In this document: one piece after another, positions 1-12,010 of the stretch
Layout of the letters: each line of letters begins with the position of its first letter
How positions within the stretch are numbered: the stretch's first letter is position 1
Source: Diabrotica undecimpunctata
Taxonomy: Eukaryota; Arthropoda; Insecta; Coleoptera; Chrysomelidae
Length of the DNA stretch: 64,000 nt
NCBI RefSeq assembly: GCF_040954645.1
Contig: NC_092811.1
Coordinates: 122,347,411-122,411,410, forward strand
Direction of reading: 5' to 3'
Made by a program: the position numbers and the translations under genes
Notes under the pieces: generated by a model
Told to the model about the DNA's origin: nothing
Database searches by the model: none
Seen by the model: only the letters and a program-made list of their open reading frames with translations

Positions 1-1486
1 TGATGAAGACAGTTCCAGTGAAGACGCTGACTGATTAGCTAATTAATCAAGGTCAGTACGTTGTAACAGTTCAGAATTCGCTACAGTGCTTAAAACTTAA
101 AAAATCTGTATCATTTTTTAATTAAAGTGGGTTAAATAATTAACACTTTTTTGGGTATATTTCAAAATCCTTTTAAAATGTACTTTTCGTTATATCCTGT
201 CCTATTGTACTGCAAGCTAGAAAAATACTTCTTCGCAATTTATACGTATATTCCGTTATTAGAAATTTAATGAAAAATAATTTATAATTTTCTTTTATAA
301 CTATTATTTCGTTTGACATGCTACATTTTGCTCCGCCACTGGAGGAGGTAAACGAATCAAGCTTAGACAAGGAAAGACAGATGAAACAACTTATTGCAAG
401 TGTTTTTACACGCACACGCCAAGAACGATGAAAACGATTATAACACTTTATATTAGTAACATAACGCAACTTTTCCTACAAAATTAAATATTTATAGTAC
501 TTATTTATAAATGTTGCAAGTCTTAAATGAAAGCTTTTCATACCAAATTTGCAGAAAAAAATAGTAAAACCCTTCAAAACAACAGGAATTACTGCAGAAG
601 TCAAAATATTAAATTGTGTTCAAAAATGGCCCATTTTTCATTATTTAAACAATGATCCTAATACTGTCTTGAAAATATGTTTTGTTTTCACTTAACTTTG
701 ATATAAAATATGTTCAACCATTTTGATTTACGTGTATTGTAATTTTGTTTGATCAGAAGACTATCCACAGAAAATAATACAACGAAAAATCAGTAAGATA
801 TGTCTATTAGGCGTCAACTCAACATTTTCAACAAGTCTACCAATGCCAAGGCCAAAATTGATTGTAAAATCGAGCAGAAGCAACATAAAAGGTGACACGA
901 CACCGACATTAATTTATTGGTCATAAATAGTGACCTTGCTCGCGAGACCAGAGATGTATGTATGCGTATATTTGTGTGTATGTGTGCTTGTGCCACATGT
1001 TCGATTCAAGGGCGCATTCTCGACTTTCTCCATAGGGGGCGTTCGGTCAATGTAGAAAGTAAATATCTGAAAATTGCGGTGAAATGTTTAAATTGTACGG
1101 TAGTTTCAATAAGGGCGTGTTTACTGCAACGAGGACATAATTGTACATCTTTATTTGTGGTCATCAGCAACCGCAATGTATTTTTAATGATTAATTCAAA
1201 ATTGTTGGAATTTGGTTACGGATTTTAAAATAAAACAGGGTGTTGTATGCAGTCGTTGAGTTTATTCTTCATTCGGAAGACAAATCATCAATAATTCAAA
1301 GAGTTACAACTTAACTATCTATACTAAGGTGACACGTTATTAGGAAGGAGGACACAGATTTCTTTATTTTCTAACTTACCGGATTTTTTTTGGTAAATAC
1401 TTTGTTCTTTGGATCTTTAAGGGATCCATTCCTCTATTCTATTTACTCAATTTTAATTTCCAATTGACTTGAAATTATATATAGAA
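1..1486. other. Unassigned AT-rich sequence
   Basis: No recognisable coding family. Short open stretches exist on both strands (for example 917-1228 on +), but they lack conserved motifs and are probably chance. Confidence 0.4.
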
Positions 1487-1710
1487 ATGAGAGAATCTGA
1501 TGAACACGTGACCCGGGAAGCTCAGGATGAAAAAATTTTCACCGTCAACTGTGATGATACTATATTGGCTGCAAATACTTTAATGCGTTGGTGCGAGAAG
1601 AGAGCATATGACTGAAAAAAATTTGATTTTAAAGGAGATACAAGAACAAGCAATTGACATAATGTCTAAACAAGAAAAAGCAAAAGACAATCAAATATTT
1701 GTTCAAAGTG
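1487..1710 (+). pseudogene. pogo/Tigger-like transposase C-terminal remnant
   Basis: A 42-codon stretch from 1487 to a TGA at 1613-1615 includes ILAANTLMRWCEKRA. A shift of one frame then reads LILKEIQEQAIDIMSKQEK. The order of a D-rich patch, an alanine/leucine helix with RW, and LKxIQEQA resembles the tail of pogo/Tigger (jerky-type) transposases that follows the DDE domain. The rest of the element was not found. The assignment rests on motif resemblance only. Confidence 0.4.
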
Positions 1711-3387
1711 TGAGCACAGTATGTACATATTTACATACGTCCATAATTGATCTACACGCCACACTAGTTGTACATTAAATTTATTAGCTTCCATATTTCT
1801 TTTAATAAACATGTTTTAGTTAGCCGAAATGGGATTTCCATTTGCATATTATTCTGGGTAGCATTTTACTCATAAAATTTAAGAATATTGTAGGCTACTA
1901 TTTTAATTCGAACACTTTTGGTAATCCGATACCCCTTTGGTCCCATAACTGTCGGAATATCAAGGGATCAATCAACTGTAATTAGAATATGTATATAATT
2001 AAATACGATCGTATTATAATTATAAAGCAGTAATGAAAATAGTAAAGCAAAATATGTAAATAAATAGTAAATACTTTATAAATAGGTAAATACCCAAATA
2101 ATCTTAAAGATTCGAATTCAGCGGGTCAAAATACGTAAAAATCAGTAAAATCTCATGGATCTCAATCGGCCATGAAATCCCCTTTGCCCCTAGTCTAAAT
2201 GTTCAACACACAGATTAACAAAAAACATGCAAATTGTGCAATCGTACATTATTATAAACGCAGTTACATTAGTTGATCACGATTAGTATTCTCGTTAAAA
2301 TTATTATGGTAAACAAACGCAACAATCTTTGCTACTGTTCACTGCGCAAGAATTAAATCATTCAGAATAGCTCATATTGCATATTTAACCCGAAAGAAAA
2401 GTATCTAATATGATAGTTTACCAGAAAATTATTGTTAATATACAGACAGTATTAAAATAATCAAGAAGTACTGAAACTTGCAGATACAATAGTTAACCTC
2501 TGAGATAATAGATTTTGAATAAACTCAAATCACATTCACATTTACCGACAGTATCGCATTTCTATCGCGTGAAACACAGAAACTTTCATCCGTTCTTTAT
2601 TCGATTAGATCACGACTTCGACAAAACCAAAAGCTTCGGGGGAATCGATTCCCCCGAGGCCGATCTGGATATACGCCCGTGGTTATCTTTCAATGGAACG
2701 TCGCGAAGACACGCGCCATTCCTGCCTCGGGAATGCTTTTGAAGTTATTTTTGAAAATTACTGGCCACAAAGGAGGTTTGTCTGTGACCAAAGTGAGGAT
2801 TGTCATGCGACCGATAGACTGTAATATTGGTCGGTCGTAATGCGACAGTTATTTAAGAAGTAAGGTCGTAAATAAAATGTTTAGGGAACTAGAAGCAAAA
2901 ACTCTTAAAATTAACAGGCAGAAAATGGAAACTGAAATAAGGGGTATAACTCTAAAGTTATGTTTGTCTCAGTGGCAGATCTAGACAGTTGCCTAGGGAG
3001 GAGAACTTCCAATTCGACATAAAATACATAAATAATAGGTTTTCTTTCCGTAGGGGGGGATTTCCCCATTTTCCCTCCCATGTATCCGCGTCTGGATTAT
3101 CTACGGCGTTTTTGTTTTTTAAATATCTTGTGGTTGTTTTTTCTCATTCATCGAGGTGATACTCAGTTCTAATCATATAAGTATTAACTTACTCAATCAC
3201 TTATAGTTATTGTTCAATTTTTCACATGCGAAAAACCATTTCATTTCTCTCTGTATTAATTCCCTTCATTCTCTACCTCAATTTTAAAATTATTACCCTA
3301 GTCCAACCCTTGGTAATACTTCCTACTCCCACTTCAACCCCACTCCATTAGAAATACAGACAGTTGTAAGATAGCAAACGATAAAGA
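1711..3387. other. Unassigned sequence with one long palindrome
   Basis: No gene family recognised. An open stretch at 2515-2742 (+) has no known motif. It contains the palindrome listed at 2636-2657. Confidence 0.35.
2636..2657. repeat. 22-bp perfect palindrome
   Basis: The sequence reads CGGGGGAATCGATTCCCCCG with T and A added at the outer ends. One mismatch outward (2635/2658) is followed by two more paired bases. It is G/C-rich in an AT-rich neighbourhood. No role can be assigned. Confidence 0.7.
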
Positions 3388-3497
3388 CCCTCTCTTGCCT
3401 GTTGACTATCGCTAGCAACAGACGTACCCTCTCTTGCCTATTAACTATCGCTAGCAACAGACTTATTCTCTCTACTTGCCGCTAGCAACAGACAGCC
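3388..3497 (+). repeat. 39-bp tandem repeat, about 2.7 copies
   Basis: Copies begin near 3388 and 3427 with CCCTCTCTTGCCT and contain CGCTAGCAACAGAC. A third, shortened copy ends near 3495. It lies just beyond the 3' end of the RTE tail at 3566. Confidence 0.7.
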
Positions 3498-3548
3498 TAT
3501 AGTTACGCGAAAAAAACCCTCTTCTACAGCTCCCCCGTACGAAGAACA

Positions 3549-3955
3549 ACCGCAAGTCTTCTTCTTCAAGTGCCATCTCCGCGGCGGAGGTCGGCAATCA
3601 TCATAGCTATTCGGACTTTTGAGACGGCTGCTCTGAAAAGTTCATTTGATGTACATCCGTACCACTCTCTCAGGTTGCGCAGCCATGACATTCTACGCCT
3701 CCCTATGCTTCTCTTTCCTTGGATCTTTCCCTGCATAATCAGTTGGAGCAAGGTGTATTTCTCTCCACGTGTAATATGTCCGAGATATTCTAATTTTCTT
3801 GTTTTTATTGAATTTAAAATTTCCATTTCTTTGTTCCTCCTTCCCAGAACCTCTTTGTTTGTGACGTGTTCTGTCCATGATATTTTCAGAATTCTTCTGT
3901 ATACCCACAGCTCAAATGATTCCAGTTTTTTCATTGATGTCGCAAGTGAAAGCAT
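3549..3955 (-). pseudogene. RTE-type retrotransposon, C-terminal end
   Basis: Open for 129 codons on the minus strand. Motifs in order are FELWVYRRILKISWTEHVTN, KEVLGRR, KLEYLGHITRGEKY, KIQGKRSIGRRRMSWLRNLREW and a final RRGDGT before the stop. These form the region after the reverse transcriptase in RTE-type elements common in insects. The copy is 5'-truncated with no endonuclease or RT core, and its 3' side carries the GAAGAAGAAG tail seen in several other copies here. It is closest to the copy at 34508-35590. Confidence 0.8.
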
Positions 3956-4188
3956 GTAAATACCGCGAGTGTGTGTGCTGCAACAGTATTGGTAAGACTT
4001 TTTATAAACTTAATTTGCTATTATCTGTATAATCCTTTACTACATATCCTAAGTCCATATTTTCTCCACTAATACACGAAAATCAAATACTCCTCTCGCA
4101 GCCTCGTACTGACACGGCTGCCATCAAAGTTCTCCCAAGACAAACTGTTCTTACTCATAGCATCCCACAATCTAATTCATTAGATTCC

Positions 4189-4495
4189 GTGAAACCTGCG
4201 TTTTCTTCTGTTACCGTGGCCCTACCATTAATAGAGGGCCAAGTAACAATATCTCATGCAGTATCCGACAATATTCCGGCTTTGATGGCTCAGTCTGTCT
4301 TGCCGTCTCCTGATATGGTGAACGTTAATGTAACGTGCCCTAATCCGTTGTTTACTATCCCTCAGGTTCAAACTTTTGCTAACAAAACCACGCATTCAGT
4401 GGCCTCTCATACCTTACAAAGTTCTACAAATATCGACAATATCTTGACCAGCGCCAATAACTTGAAAATGTTGCACATACTCTATTCAACTATGC
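4189..4495 (+). pseudogene. Probable BEL/Pao gag-pol linker remnant
   Basis: The open stretch continues upstream of the clear BEL/Pao pol piece at 4496. Its protein is rich in S, T, P, N and V with no domain I recognise. I place it in the same element only because of position and strand. It may be the low-complexity linker before the protease. Confidence 0.3.
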
Positions 4496-5200
4496 TTGCT
4501 TCTGAACACTCACGATTTCCAACTCTATAAAATATATTTAAATTCTGGTGCCTTTTCAAATGAATGTAGTCTGGTCTCCACTTTAAAAGTTAATCTTGAC
4601 TCAGTTAGTAGCTCCTGTAAGGTTCTAGGTATTAACTGGTTACCTTATCAAGACAATTTCTCTTTTAAGTCACCTGTTTGGGAAGAGGCGCTTCCCTTAA
4701 CAAAAAGAAAATTATGGGCATTATGTTTCTCGGATATATGACTCCTTAGGAAAACTCTTTATCTTTTATAGTACACTCTAAACGTTTCTTGCAACGTCTC
4801 TGGTCATTGTCCTTAGACTGGAACAGTGAAATACTGGATGATCTATTGATCTCGGATTGGAAAACAGTATTGGATACATTCCATCCAATCAATATATAAA
4901 ATTACGCTTCTCAGATGCCTGACACTTCCACTGCTTTTATCGTATATGCTACTACGACAAACTAGGAGTAAGTGGAACGCTAGTAGTGGATTGCTACTGA
5001 TCCTTTAAAGATAGGTAATGTTGTACTAATCAAAGATGAAGAGATTCCCCCACTCCTCTGACCTCTGGCAAAGGTCATCGAATTGCTCCCAGGCAAAGAT
5101 TCTCTTGTTCGAACGGTTAGGGTATCCACAACTAATGGCGGATACCTTAGGGCAATAAAGAAAGTAGCTAGATTACCCTTTAACCAATAGTGGCGCTTTC
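4496..5200 (+). pseudogene. BEL/Pao LTR retrotransposon pol remnant
   Basis: The first open part (4496-4741) contains KVLGINWLPYQDNFSFKSP followed by LTKRKL, typical of BEL/Pao between the reverse transcriptase and RNase H. After a frame change near 4741, RFLQRLWSLSLDWNSE and DWKTVLDTFHPI continue the same family. Around 5026-5190 the reading VLIKDEEIPPLL then AKVIELLPGKDSLVRTVRVS is the BEL/Pao C-terminus after the integrase. The RNase H core and most of the integrase are missing, so the copy has a large internal deletion plus several frameshifts and stops. No LTRs were identified. Confidence 0.75.
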
Positions 5201-5439
5201 AGCCAAATATATAGTTTATTTAGACGTTAGTTTCTCTAGATTTTAAATGGTTCTTAGTTATCTTGGTTTTTATAACAATATCCCTAATGTATACCGGTTT
5301 ACTCGTTCTCGAAGTAACTATTTGATGCCCTATCCTAGTGGCGTAACTCTTCTCGCCCCCAGTATGTTCAATTTTTCATGTAAAATGGTTTAGATTTAGT
5401 CCAACAGTCTTGATGATTTCATGACTGGGATACATACGT

Positions 5440-5880
5440 CCCGTCAGACTCGAAAGGGTTAAGAGATGGGTCCTCCTGGAATCTTGTCGGGACTTGGATG
5501 CTGATATCAAGAAATGGACCCTCTTTTTCAACTCCCAGTTGTATAAAAGTGGTACGGGACGGTTTTTGCTCGGCACCGGTAACCATGCGGATTTCATCAA
5601 ATTATTACTTGGATTAAGGTGTCTTTAAAGATTTCCTCCACCATATTTTGGTCAATCCTCCAATCCGATTGGCGGTTTTTCATCAAGACTAAAACCGCCA
5701 AAAGAGATGTGCCTTGTTGAGACAAGGAATTGGAAAAGCTAAAGGCTAGTGCACGTAGAGTCTTTGACAGATCCAAAAAGTCAAGTAATGGTTAACGGAA
5801 CTATAAAAAGGTTCTAACAAACTTTAACAATGAAGCAAGAAGGTCGAAAAGGAGAACATGGAGGCATAAGGTATAATTTT
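5440..5880 (+). pseudogene. R1/jockey-type non-LTR linker remnant
   Basis: Near 5450-5550 the reading ERVKRWVLLESCRDLDADIK appears. At about 5705-5870 an interrupted reading gives DKELEKLKASARRVFDRSKK, then NYKKVLTNFNNEARRSKRRT. This is the basic region between endonuclease and reverse transcriptase in R1/jockey-group elements. Several stops interrupt it and neither flanking domain was recognised. Confidence 0.5.
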
Positions 5881-8120
5881 TTAAGGTTATTTTTTATAGT
5901 AAACAGTGTGATACGACCTATAATATTGTGTGTAAAACAGAGTTTAAACATGAGAACTTATGTCGTCAGGCCTCGTACAAACGAACTCAACTATTTCAGA
6001 AAATATTTTTGCACAAAAAAATCCACAGGGAGATAAACTCCATTTTTAGATTAAAACCATTAAACAATACACAATCTATTTTAGTATTTGTTTCACTAAC
6101 TTGAATGTCTATGTACAGCTTCTGTAAACTGAATTTAGTTTATGTCTCCTCAATCAGTAAATCACTGACCTATCTCTATACGCATTCATTGTCCACTTAC
6201 AATCTTAATGACATTTAAAAATACTTTTATGTCTTTTATCGAAGGAATTTATTGTAATTAAATGTAAATATAGCACATTATTGATTTTTAATTGAAAGGA
6301 ACCGCTAAACATGTGATCAAAAAGTTACACAAGGATACTTGTATAAGGGTTATCGATTTGGTCAACTGAAGTAGAGAAACAAATAAGGAAATTGTTACTT
6401 CATCCCTTTAAACGTTTCATATATGAATATATTCACATTATCAGTTATAAACTACAATTAAATTTTTTAGAGAGAGACATAAAGAGAAAAAACAATGTAA
6501 AAACTTGCAAGAATATTGATGAGATTACTATGAGATGAGTTTTGTCTCGTAGGGTATACCGCCGCAACATATAATTTATGTTGCCTAGTTTATAGTTCTA
6601 GATGATCTTTATTTAAAATACATTTTCTCCTGTACACTTCTTATTAAAAACAATACAAGACTTTCTGTCGCCATAAATTGAATAGTCTTTAATTGAAAAC
6701 CTTGACCAGTTATATATTTTCATAACTCACAATCTCAATACCGCTTACAAAAACTCGACTGGCATTAAATCATATTCAACCATTGCCAAAAGGTCCATTT
6801 TGTCCGGAATAATAGACAATTTTTTGTTCTCTTCTCGTTTGAATTCCAAATCCTGACTTAAAACACACACAACAAAAGCGGCTGGCTATCTTACAATCGT
6901 GTATCTGGCTCGCCCTTTAGTCTGATGTGAGTGCCAAGTGGTAGGATTAACAGGCCAGGGTCAATGCAGCAGATTTTGGTCCTTGTAACGCGTAATCCTG
7001 AAAGAGATTTAGCAGATGACCTTGCGACGATATTGCGTTCATTTATTTAGAGAAATTGGGGCAGAAAATTCCGTAAATATTTATAAACAAGATGAATTGT
7101 GTTTGTGGTGTAAATTAGAAATGCTAAAGGGGAAAATGTTGATGTGGCGATCAATTAGAGGCCCTTTGAGGTGTTCTGTAACTCTTTTATTGTGGAATTA
7201 GTTTTTATTAATTTCTTTGGTAGAATAAACAATGAATAAAATATGAACTTTTTGATAATCGGCAACAATTACATTCGTTAAATTTGACATGTGTATAATA
7301 CTCTCTATAATTAGGTTATATTATAGTTCCATAACTAAGTGGCGCAATAAAGAAAAGTTTTAGTTTCAGTTTTTCCTTTTTTTATTCGTCTACGTATTAC
7401 TCTCCAACATTATCCCAAAATATATAGTTTATTGCTTAAGTCAACGGACTGTAACCCCTACACTAAATTTAGCTCTGTGAGGTATCTATACAAACGGTAA
7501 TCTTAAGAATAATGGCCTATCATAGCATCCGTTATTTCACATTTATCTCCTTAAAAACCGAGTCTTTGACACCTCTAAATTTGCTATATTAACCTTTTAA
7601 CACACCGTGAAAGAAGAAGATATTGAGAGAGCGTCGTAAGTGCGAGAATTTGAAATAAATGGAGCATGAAATGAGAAAGAGAAAAATTAGGGCTGCGAGT
7701 TCTTGAAAGGTGATTAACTCTTGGATAAAGTGCGGAAAATGACCTTCTTACGGCTAGAGAAGGGCCGTAACAGACGTTCCGGTTTAATTAAACGTTCGGG
7801 CGTCGTACCATACATGCAGTAGATTGGTGTTGTCTTGCGTTAAGGAATTTATGAACCAAATTTGATAAGGGTTTTGCTTTAGAAAAACTAAAAGAAAAGG
7901 TACATTCTCAGCGTATTGTAATACATTTTATTTAAAAAAAAAATGAAAAATCGCACAAGTTCTAGTAAACATTGGTAAAATACTGTTTAACATATCATTG
8001 GATAAAACACCCTCCTATTGTCGAACAATATGATAACAGAATATATAACCAGGCAGTCATTTGAAAATTACATCTAATTACATCAATGACCAACCAATAA
8101 TACTGCCTTAACTGATAATA
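5881..8120. other. Unassigned AT-rich sequence
   Basis: Nothing recognisable on either strand. Open stretches at 5830-6036 and 7016-7201 (+) are short and without motifs. Confidence 0.35.
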
Positions 8121-8129
8121 TGTGAGATA

Positions 8130-8250
8130 ATAGCTCAGTTTCCGGTCTACACAGCGTCATTATTTTGTTACGTTGAGCTTTCGATAACCTTCGTGGAGTC
8201 TTCTTCAGGACTTTCGGATCATCAGTCGCATTAGTCTCTCAACTCTTTGA
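8130..8250 (-). other. Possible Penelope-type untranslated end
   Basis: The minus strand has a CCTGAAGAAGACTCC block, then a GGTTATCGAAAGCTCAACG block. A CTGAAGA...CGAAA arrangement of this kind is common in the terminal regions of Penelope-like elements, some of which encode hammerhead ribozymes. No coding part is adjacent. Confidence 0.25.
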
Positions 8251-8424
8251 CACGGCAAGAATGCTTTGATTTATTTTCAAACCCATCATAAAGGTGTATC
8301 GTCCTATAGTATTTTTTTTTAGACGGCCGTAGATTTGTAGGAAGAAAACAAGTTTCTTGGTTAAAAAACATTCGTGAATGGACACAGATATCAAATGCAG
8401 GATAATTATTCCATATTGCAGAAG

Positions 8425-9069
8425 ATCAAGAAGCCTTCGCAATGGTGTTCGCCAACGTCGGATAATTCTGATATGGCACGCGAAGAAGAAAAAGAAGAAG
8501 CTTTTTTTATCAACCGTTCTACCGTTTTTTCTTTAAAATCGACGTTGTTTAAAGCCACATACCTTTTCACTTGACTTCACACCATCTCAATCGGGTTCAG
8601 CTCGCAATGGTAAGGCGGCAGTCTCAAAATCTTAACGCCATATTTTTCCGCAATTGTTTCAATTTTGTACTTATCCTACTCGTCTATAAATGCGGCCGCA
8701 GTATCCAGTAATTCATTTTTTAGGTAATCTTCCTCGAAGAAAATTTTTTTTTTAATTAGCCAATCCTTGATTTGCCTTTTGTTCCACTTATTTTGAGTGG
8801 TATGACGCGTTATCCAAAACGACAACGTTTTCTTTGTCTTCTCAAACCATTCTTTATATAGATCTCCTTCCATTTCATAGTGGTAATCAGTGGTTCCCTT
8901 CTTGGCCAAAAAAGTTATTTGGCCCAGGCCACATACCAGTTTTGCTTCCAGCGTGAAGAAGAACAAACTGAGGACCTCTTTGGGTTGGAGCTTTCAGTCC
9001 AGTGGAGAGCCCTTTTATGAAGGCATCTCGAGGATTCTTGATCGTTGTGTCCCTCCATTCCTTTTTGAC
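8425..9069 (-). pseudogene. DDE_3 (IS630/Tc1-mariner superfamily) transposase, C-terminal half
   Basis: Reading down the minus strand from 9069: VKKEWRDTTIKNPRDAFIKG, LSTGLKAP, a frame change, DYHYEMEGDLYKEWFEKTKK, and in another frame VVVLDNASYHS, which holds the second catalytic aspartate. Then follow KRQIKDWLIKKKIFFEEDYL, an in-frame TAG and YKIETIAEKYGVKILRLPPY, leading into HCELNPIEMV with the final catalytic glutamate. This is the order of the widespread insect and aphid DDE_3 transposases with a bipartite N-terminal helix-turn-helix. The N-terminal half and first catalytic Asp are absent because the copy stops at an RTE junction near 9070-9090. A matching N-terminal half of this family lies at 26770-27135 (+). 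Confidence 0.75.
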
Positions 9070-9079
9070 TGAAGTCCGA

Positions 9080-9811
9080 CGTTAATCCAAGAATCATCAT
9101 TAACAATATAAGATATGCCGATGACACCGTAGTGTTAGCAGAAACAGAAGACCAACTAAAAATATTGATCAACATATTATCAAAAGAAAGTCACAGGCTG
9201 GGCTTGGCCCAGCCTGTGACTGGGCCAGGTAATAGTAAGCCTAATAGTAAGAACTAAATAGTCAACTAGACCACTCAAAAGAAATTAGAAGACGCATTGA
9301 AATAGCAAGATATGGTTTCATGAATATGCGTAAAATGCTCTGTAACCCCAAACTATCAGTCTCAATAAGATTGAGAACACTAAAGTGTTATGTGTGGTCT
9401 CTATTACTATATGGCTGTGAGATCTGGACATTAAAACAGTATGACGTCAACAAATTAAATTCATTTGAAATGTGGATGTACCGCCGAATGCTAAGAATAA
9501 GCTGGACCAGCAGAACTACGAATGAAGAAGTACTGAGAGCAATGAACACACGCCCTCATCTGGTCAATACTATCAAAATTAGAAAGACGTCATATCTAGG
9601 ACACATTATGCGCCATAGGTAATTTGAGCAGCTCCAGGTAATATTAGAAGGCAAGATTGAAGGTAAAAGGGGCTTAGGACGAAAGAAAAAATCTTGTCTA
9701 CCAAACATCAGAGATTGGACCCACACAAAAGGAAATGAATTAATTCATCAAGCCCAGAACAGAGAGAAATTTGCCATATTCATCGCCAACCTCAACAGAG
9801 AAGGCACTTAG
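9080..9811 (+). pseudogene. RTE-type retrotransposon, RT palm to C-terminus
   Basis: NNIRYADDTVVLAETEDQLK (motif C of the reverse transcriptase) starts beside the junction with the DDE transposase remnant. An inverted repeat at 9191-9219 interrupts the normal sequence. The C-terminal part is open from 9320 to 9622: KCYVWSLLLYGCEIWTLK, EMWMYRRMLRISWTS and SYLGHIMRHR. After a stop come LEGKIEGKRGLGRKKKS and a final NREGT at about 9811. It is 5'-truncated and no longer coding. Confidence 0.8.
9191..9219. repeat. 13-bp inverted repeat with 3-base loop
   Basis: Arms TCACAGGCTGGGC and GCCCAGCCTGTGA are perfect, with the loop TTG. It lies inside the RTE remnant in place of the usual sequence after the YADD motif, and TGGGCCAGG follows it. 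Confidence 0.8.
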
Positions 9812-11602
9812 GAGGAGGAATGGAAGCTATTGAAAATTGATAAACATACGAGAAAATTGATAAACTCGTAGATAAGCTATCGACAATGAGTTTTTGATAT
9901 ATTTTATTTTTTTTATAGTATTTTTCTTCATGTTATTGTTTAGTTCAATAATGTAACTCTTTTGTTTATTTATACATCGATGATTGAATCATGCTTTAGT
10001 TGAAACAATAATGATAGTCTTTATACAACCATAGCCATATTCCAGTGCGATCATTCTAAAATCCGGTCCTGATGCGCCGCTCGGGGCAAACCGGCAACGT
10101 GGTCGACCGTTCTCCCTTAAGAAATACATTGCCTATCTTACCTGCATTACATTATAACTGTGGCTTTTACTATAGCTATAATGTCCGACGTGAATTTGAC
10201 AAGTGATTAACGCGAATAGTTATCCCCGATATGTTAAACAGGTAACATTATGGGTAAGTCAATAATTTAATGTATTCTTTTTGGTAACTCAAAAAAATCG
10301 TTAAATTTTTAATATTTTGAAGTCCATTGTTGTTGGAAGTATTGAATACGAGTTTTATACACAAAGCATTTAAAATGGTGGTTTAAATAAATTGTTCTGT
10401 GTGTAATACATACATTGAAAACACAGCAGACAACAAAAGATAAGATTACGTTTCATTTGTAAGTATTACGAATATGTAAGAAGTTAAGAATTATATATTT
10501 ATAACACTTTTGTTGTCGTCATATTTTCTCACCTCGAAGTTACATCAGTGTCGTGCGATACGTAACTACGTACCTGTAAAAAACATTATGTTTCTGTTGT
10601 TTTTTAATTTTAATTTTTTAACCAAAATAAATAATTAAATATTGTGCATAATGTACCAAAAGAATTTTTTTCGTACGCCACTGACATTCCGGAAACAAGA
10701 GTCGGCCATTATTACTAGCTACTTTGGACGCAAGTATTTATTCATAGGTTCCATCCTTAGCATATTATATCGATTAGTATACAATATAATATATTATGAT
10801 CTATGTAGTATGTCCTTCTCCAGTTACCCAATCCCCTGACGTTTTTCTCAATTACGAATACTCTGACTATGTGTTTGTTATGTCTACAGTGTTTGTTATC
10901 TTACGCACTTTTGGATTTTTTGAACCGTATTCACGTCATCTCTGTATTAGGCCACGTCGTTATCGTAAAATCCCCCGTATATCGAAAATCCCTCGGCGCA
11001 ATTTATCTTAATATCTGCCATCATCAGCAATCTTCGCTTCAGCCGTCCTTAACAGACTGTTTCGTTCGATGTCTCGTTCAAGAATTCCATACACGTCTAA
11101 TAATTTCTGCGGAATCCAATACACAGTTAGTTATTTGGAGATTGGAGGCAGAAACAGAACTAGCAGGTATTCAGCTGCAAACGGCAGACAGCGAGGCACG
11201 ACTTGAATGTGGATAGTCGGAGATGGATTTAGAGGGAATCAGACGGTGAAATTTGCAGTCGATTTCTGGCTTAATCAATTTACTTGTTTATTTTGCTCAT
11301 GCCAATAGTATTATTGAGTTCAGTGAACATGTATCTGAAATATTGACAATTTCGAATTTAACTTTTCTGTATTTTTTACAATACATAAAACTAGTGATCG
11401 AAGTGATATAAATTGTAACGTTATAAACGTCACATGTGTGTTATTTTTCTTTAAAAAATGATTTTATTCCAATTTCTTTTGAAGTTATTTACTTGTTAAT
11501 CTTACGTTTCGGGAACTATTTTTCTTCTCAAAAAAAAAAACGGAGCTCAACTTTCTATTTACCAAATATTCTCCAATTTAAGGTAGGAAAATCTCCAATT
11601 TA
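9812..11602. other. Unassigned AT-rich sequence
   Basis: No family recognised. Overlapping open stretches at 10642-11216 (+) have no conserved motif and probably reflect chance. Confidence 0.35.
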
Positions 11603-12010
11603 AGATTTGCTGATGACACTACACTTATAGCAACAAGAAATGTTTAATCTCCTGCGAAGAGTTAAATACGAAAGCAATTAAGTCAGTCTGAAAATCAATA
11701 AAACTAAGACAAAAATAATGGTGGTCGACAGATTCCACACTATTCAACTGACTAACATGTTATAGGAATACCAGATAGAGGACAGGTTTGTCTATTTCGG
11801 GTCTAGTCTAACTAAAGATGGTAACTGTGAAGCTGAAGTTCGGAGACGTATTAGTATGGCAAAAAATGCGATAAGTCGCCTAACTAAAGTTTGAAAAGAC
11901 ATATATATCTTCCCAAATATCAAGATGAGACTGGTGAATGTCTTGTATTCTCAATATTTCTATACGGGGAGAGACTTGGACTCTTCGCAGACATATTTTT
12001 GGCAACATTT
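11603..12010 (+). pseudogene. RTE-type reverse transcriptase remnant
   Basis: The reading NLRFADDTTLIATRN is RT motif C. With frame changes the copy continues as GLKINKTKTKIMVVDRF-like text, DRFVYLGSSLTKDGNCEAEV, RRRISMAKNAISRLTK, NIKMRLVNVLVFSIFLYG and TWTL. Several stops and shifts interrupt it. The C-terminal end was not seen. Confidence 0.65.

Noticed and set aside
917..1228. 103-codon open stretch on +
   Set aside because: No domain, composition like its surroundings, and an overlapping antisense open stretch; probably chance.
3570..3959. 129-codon open stretch on +
   Set aside because: Exact antisense shadow of the RTE tail on the minus strand.
10642..11216. Overlapping open stretches on +
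   Set aside because: Two frames overlap, no motif, no spliced extension seen.
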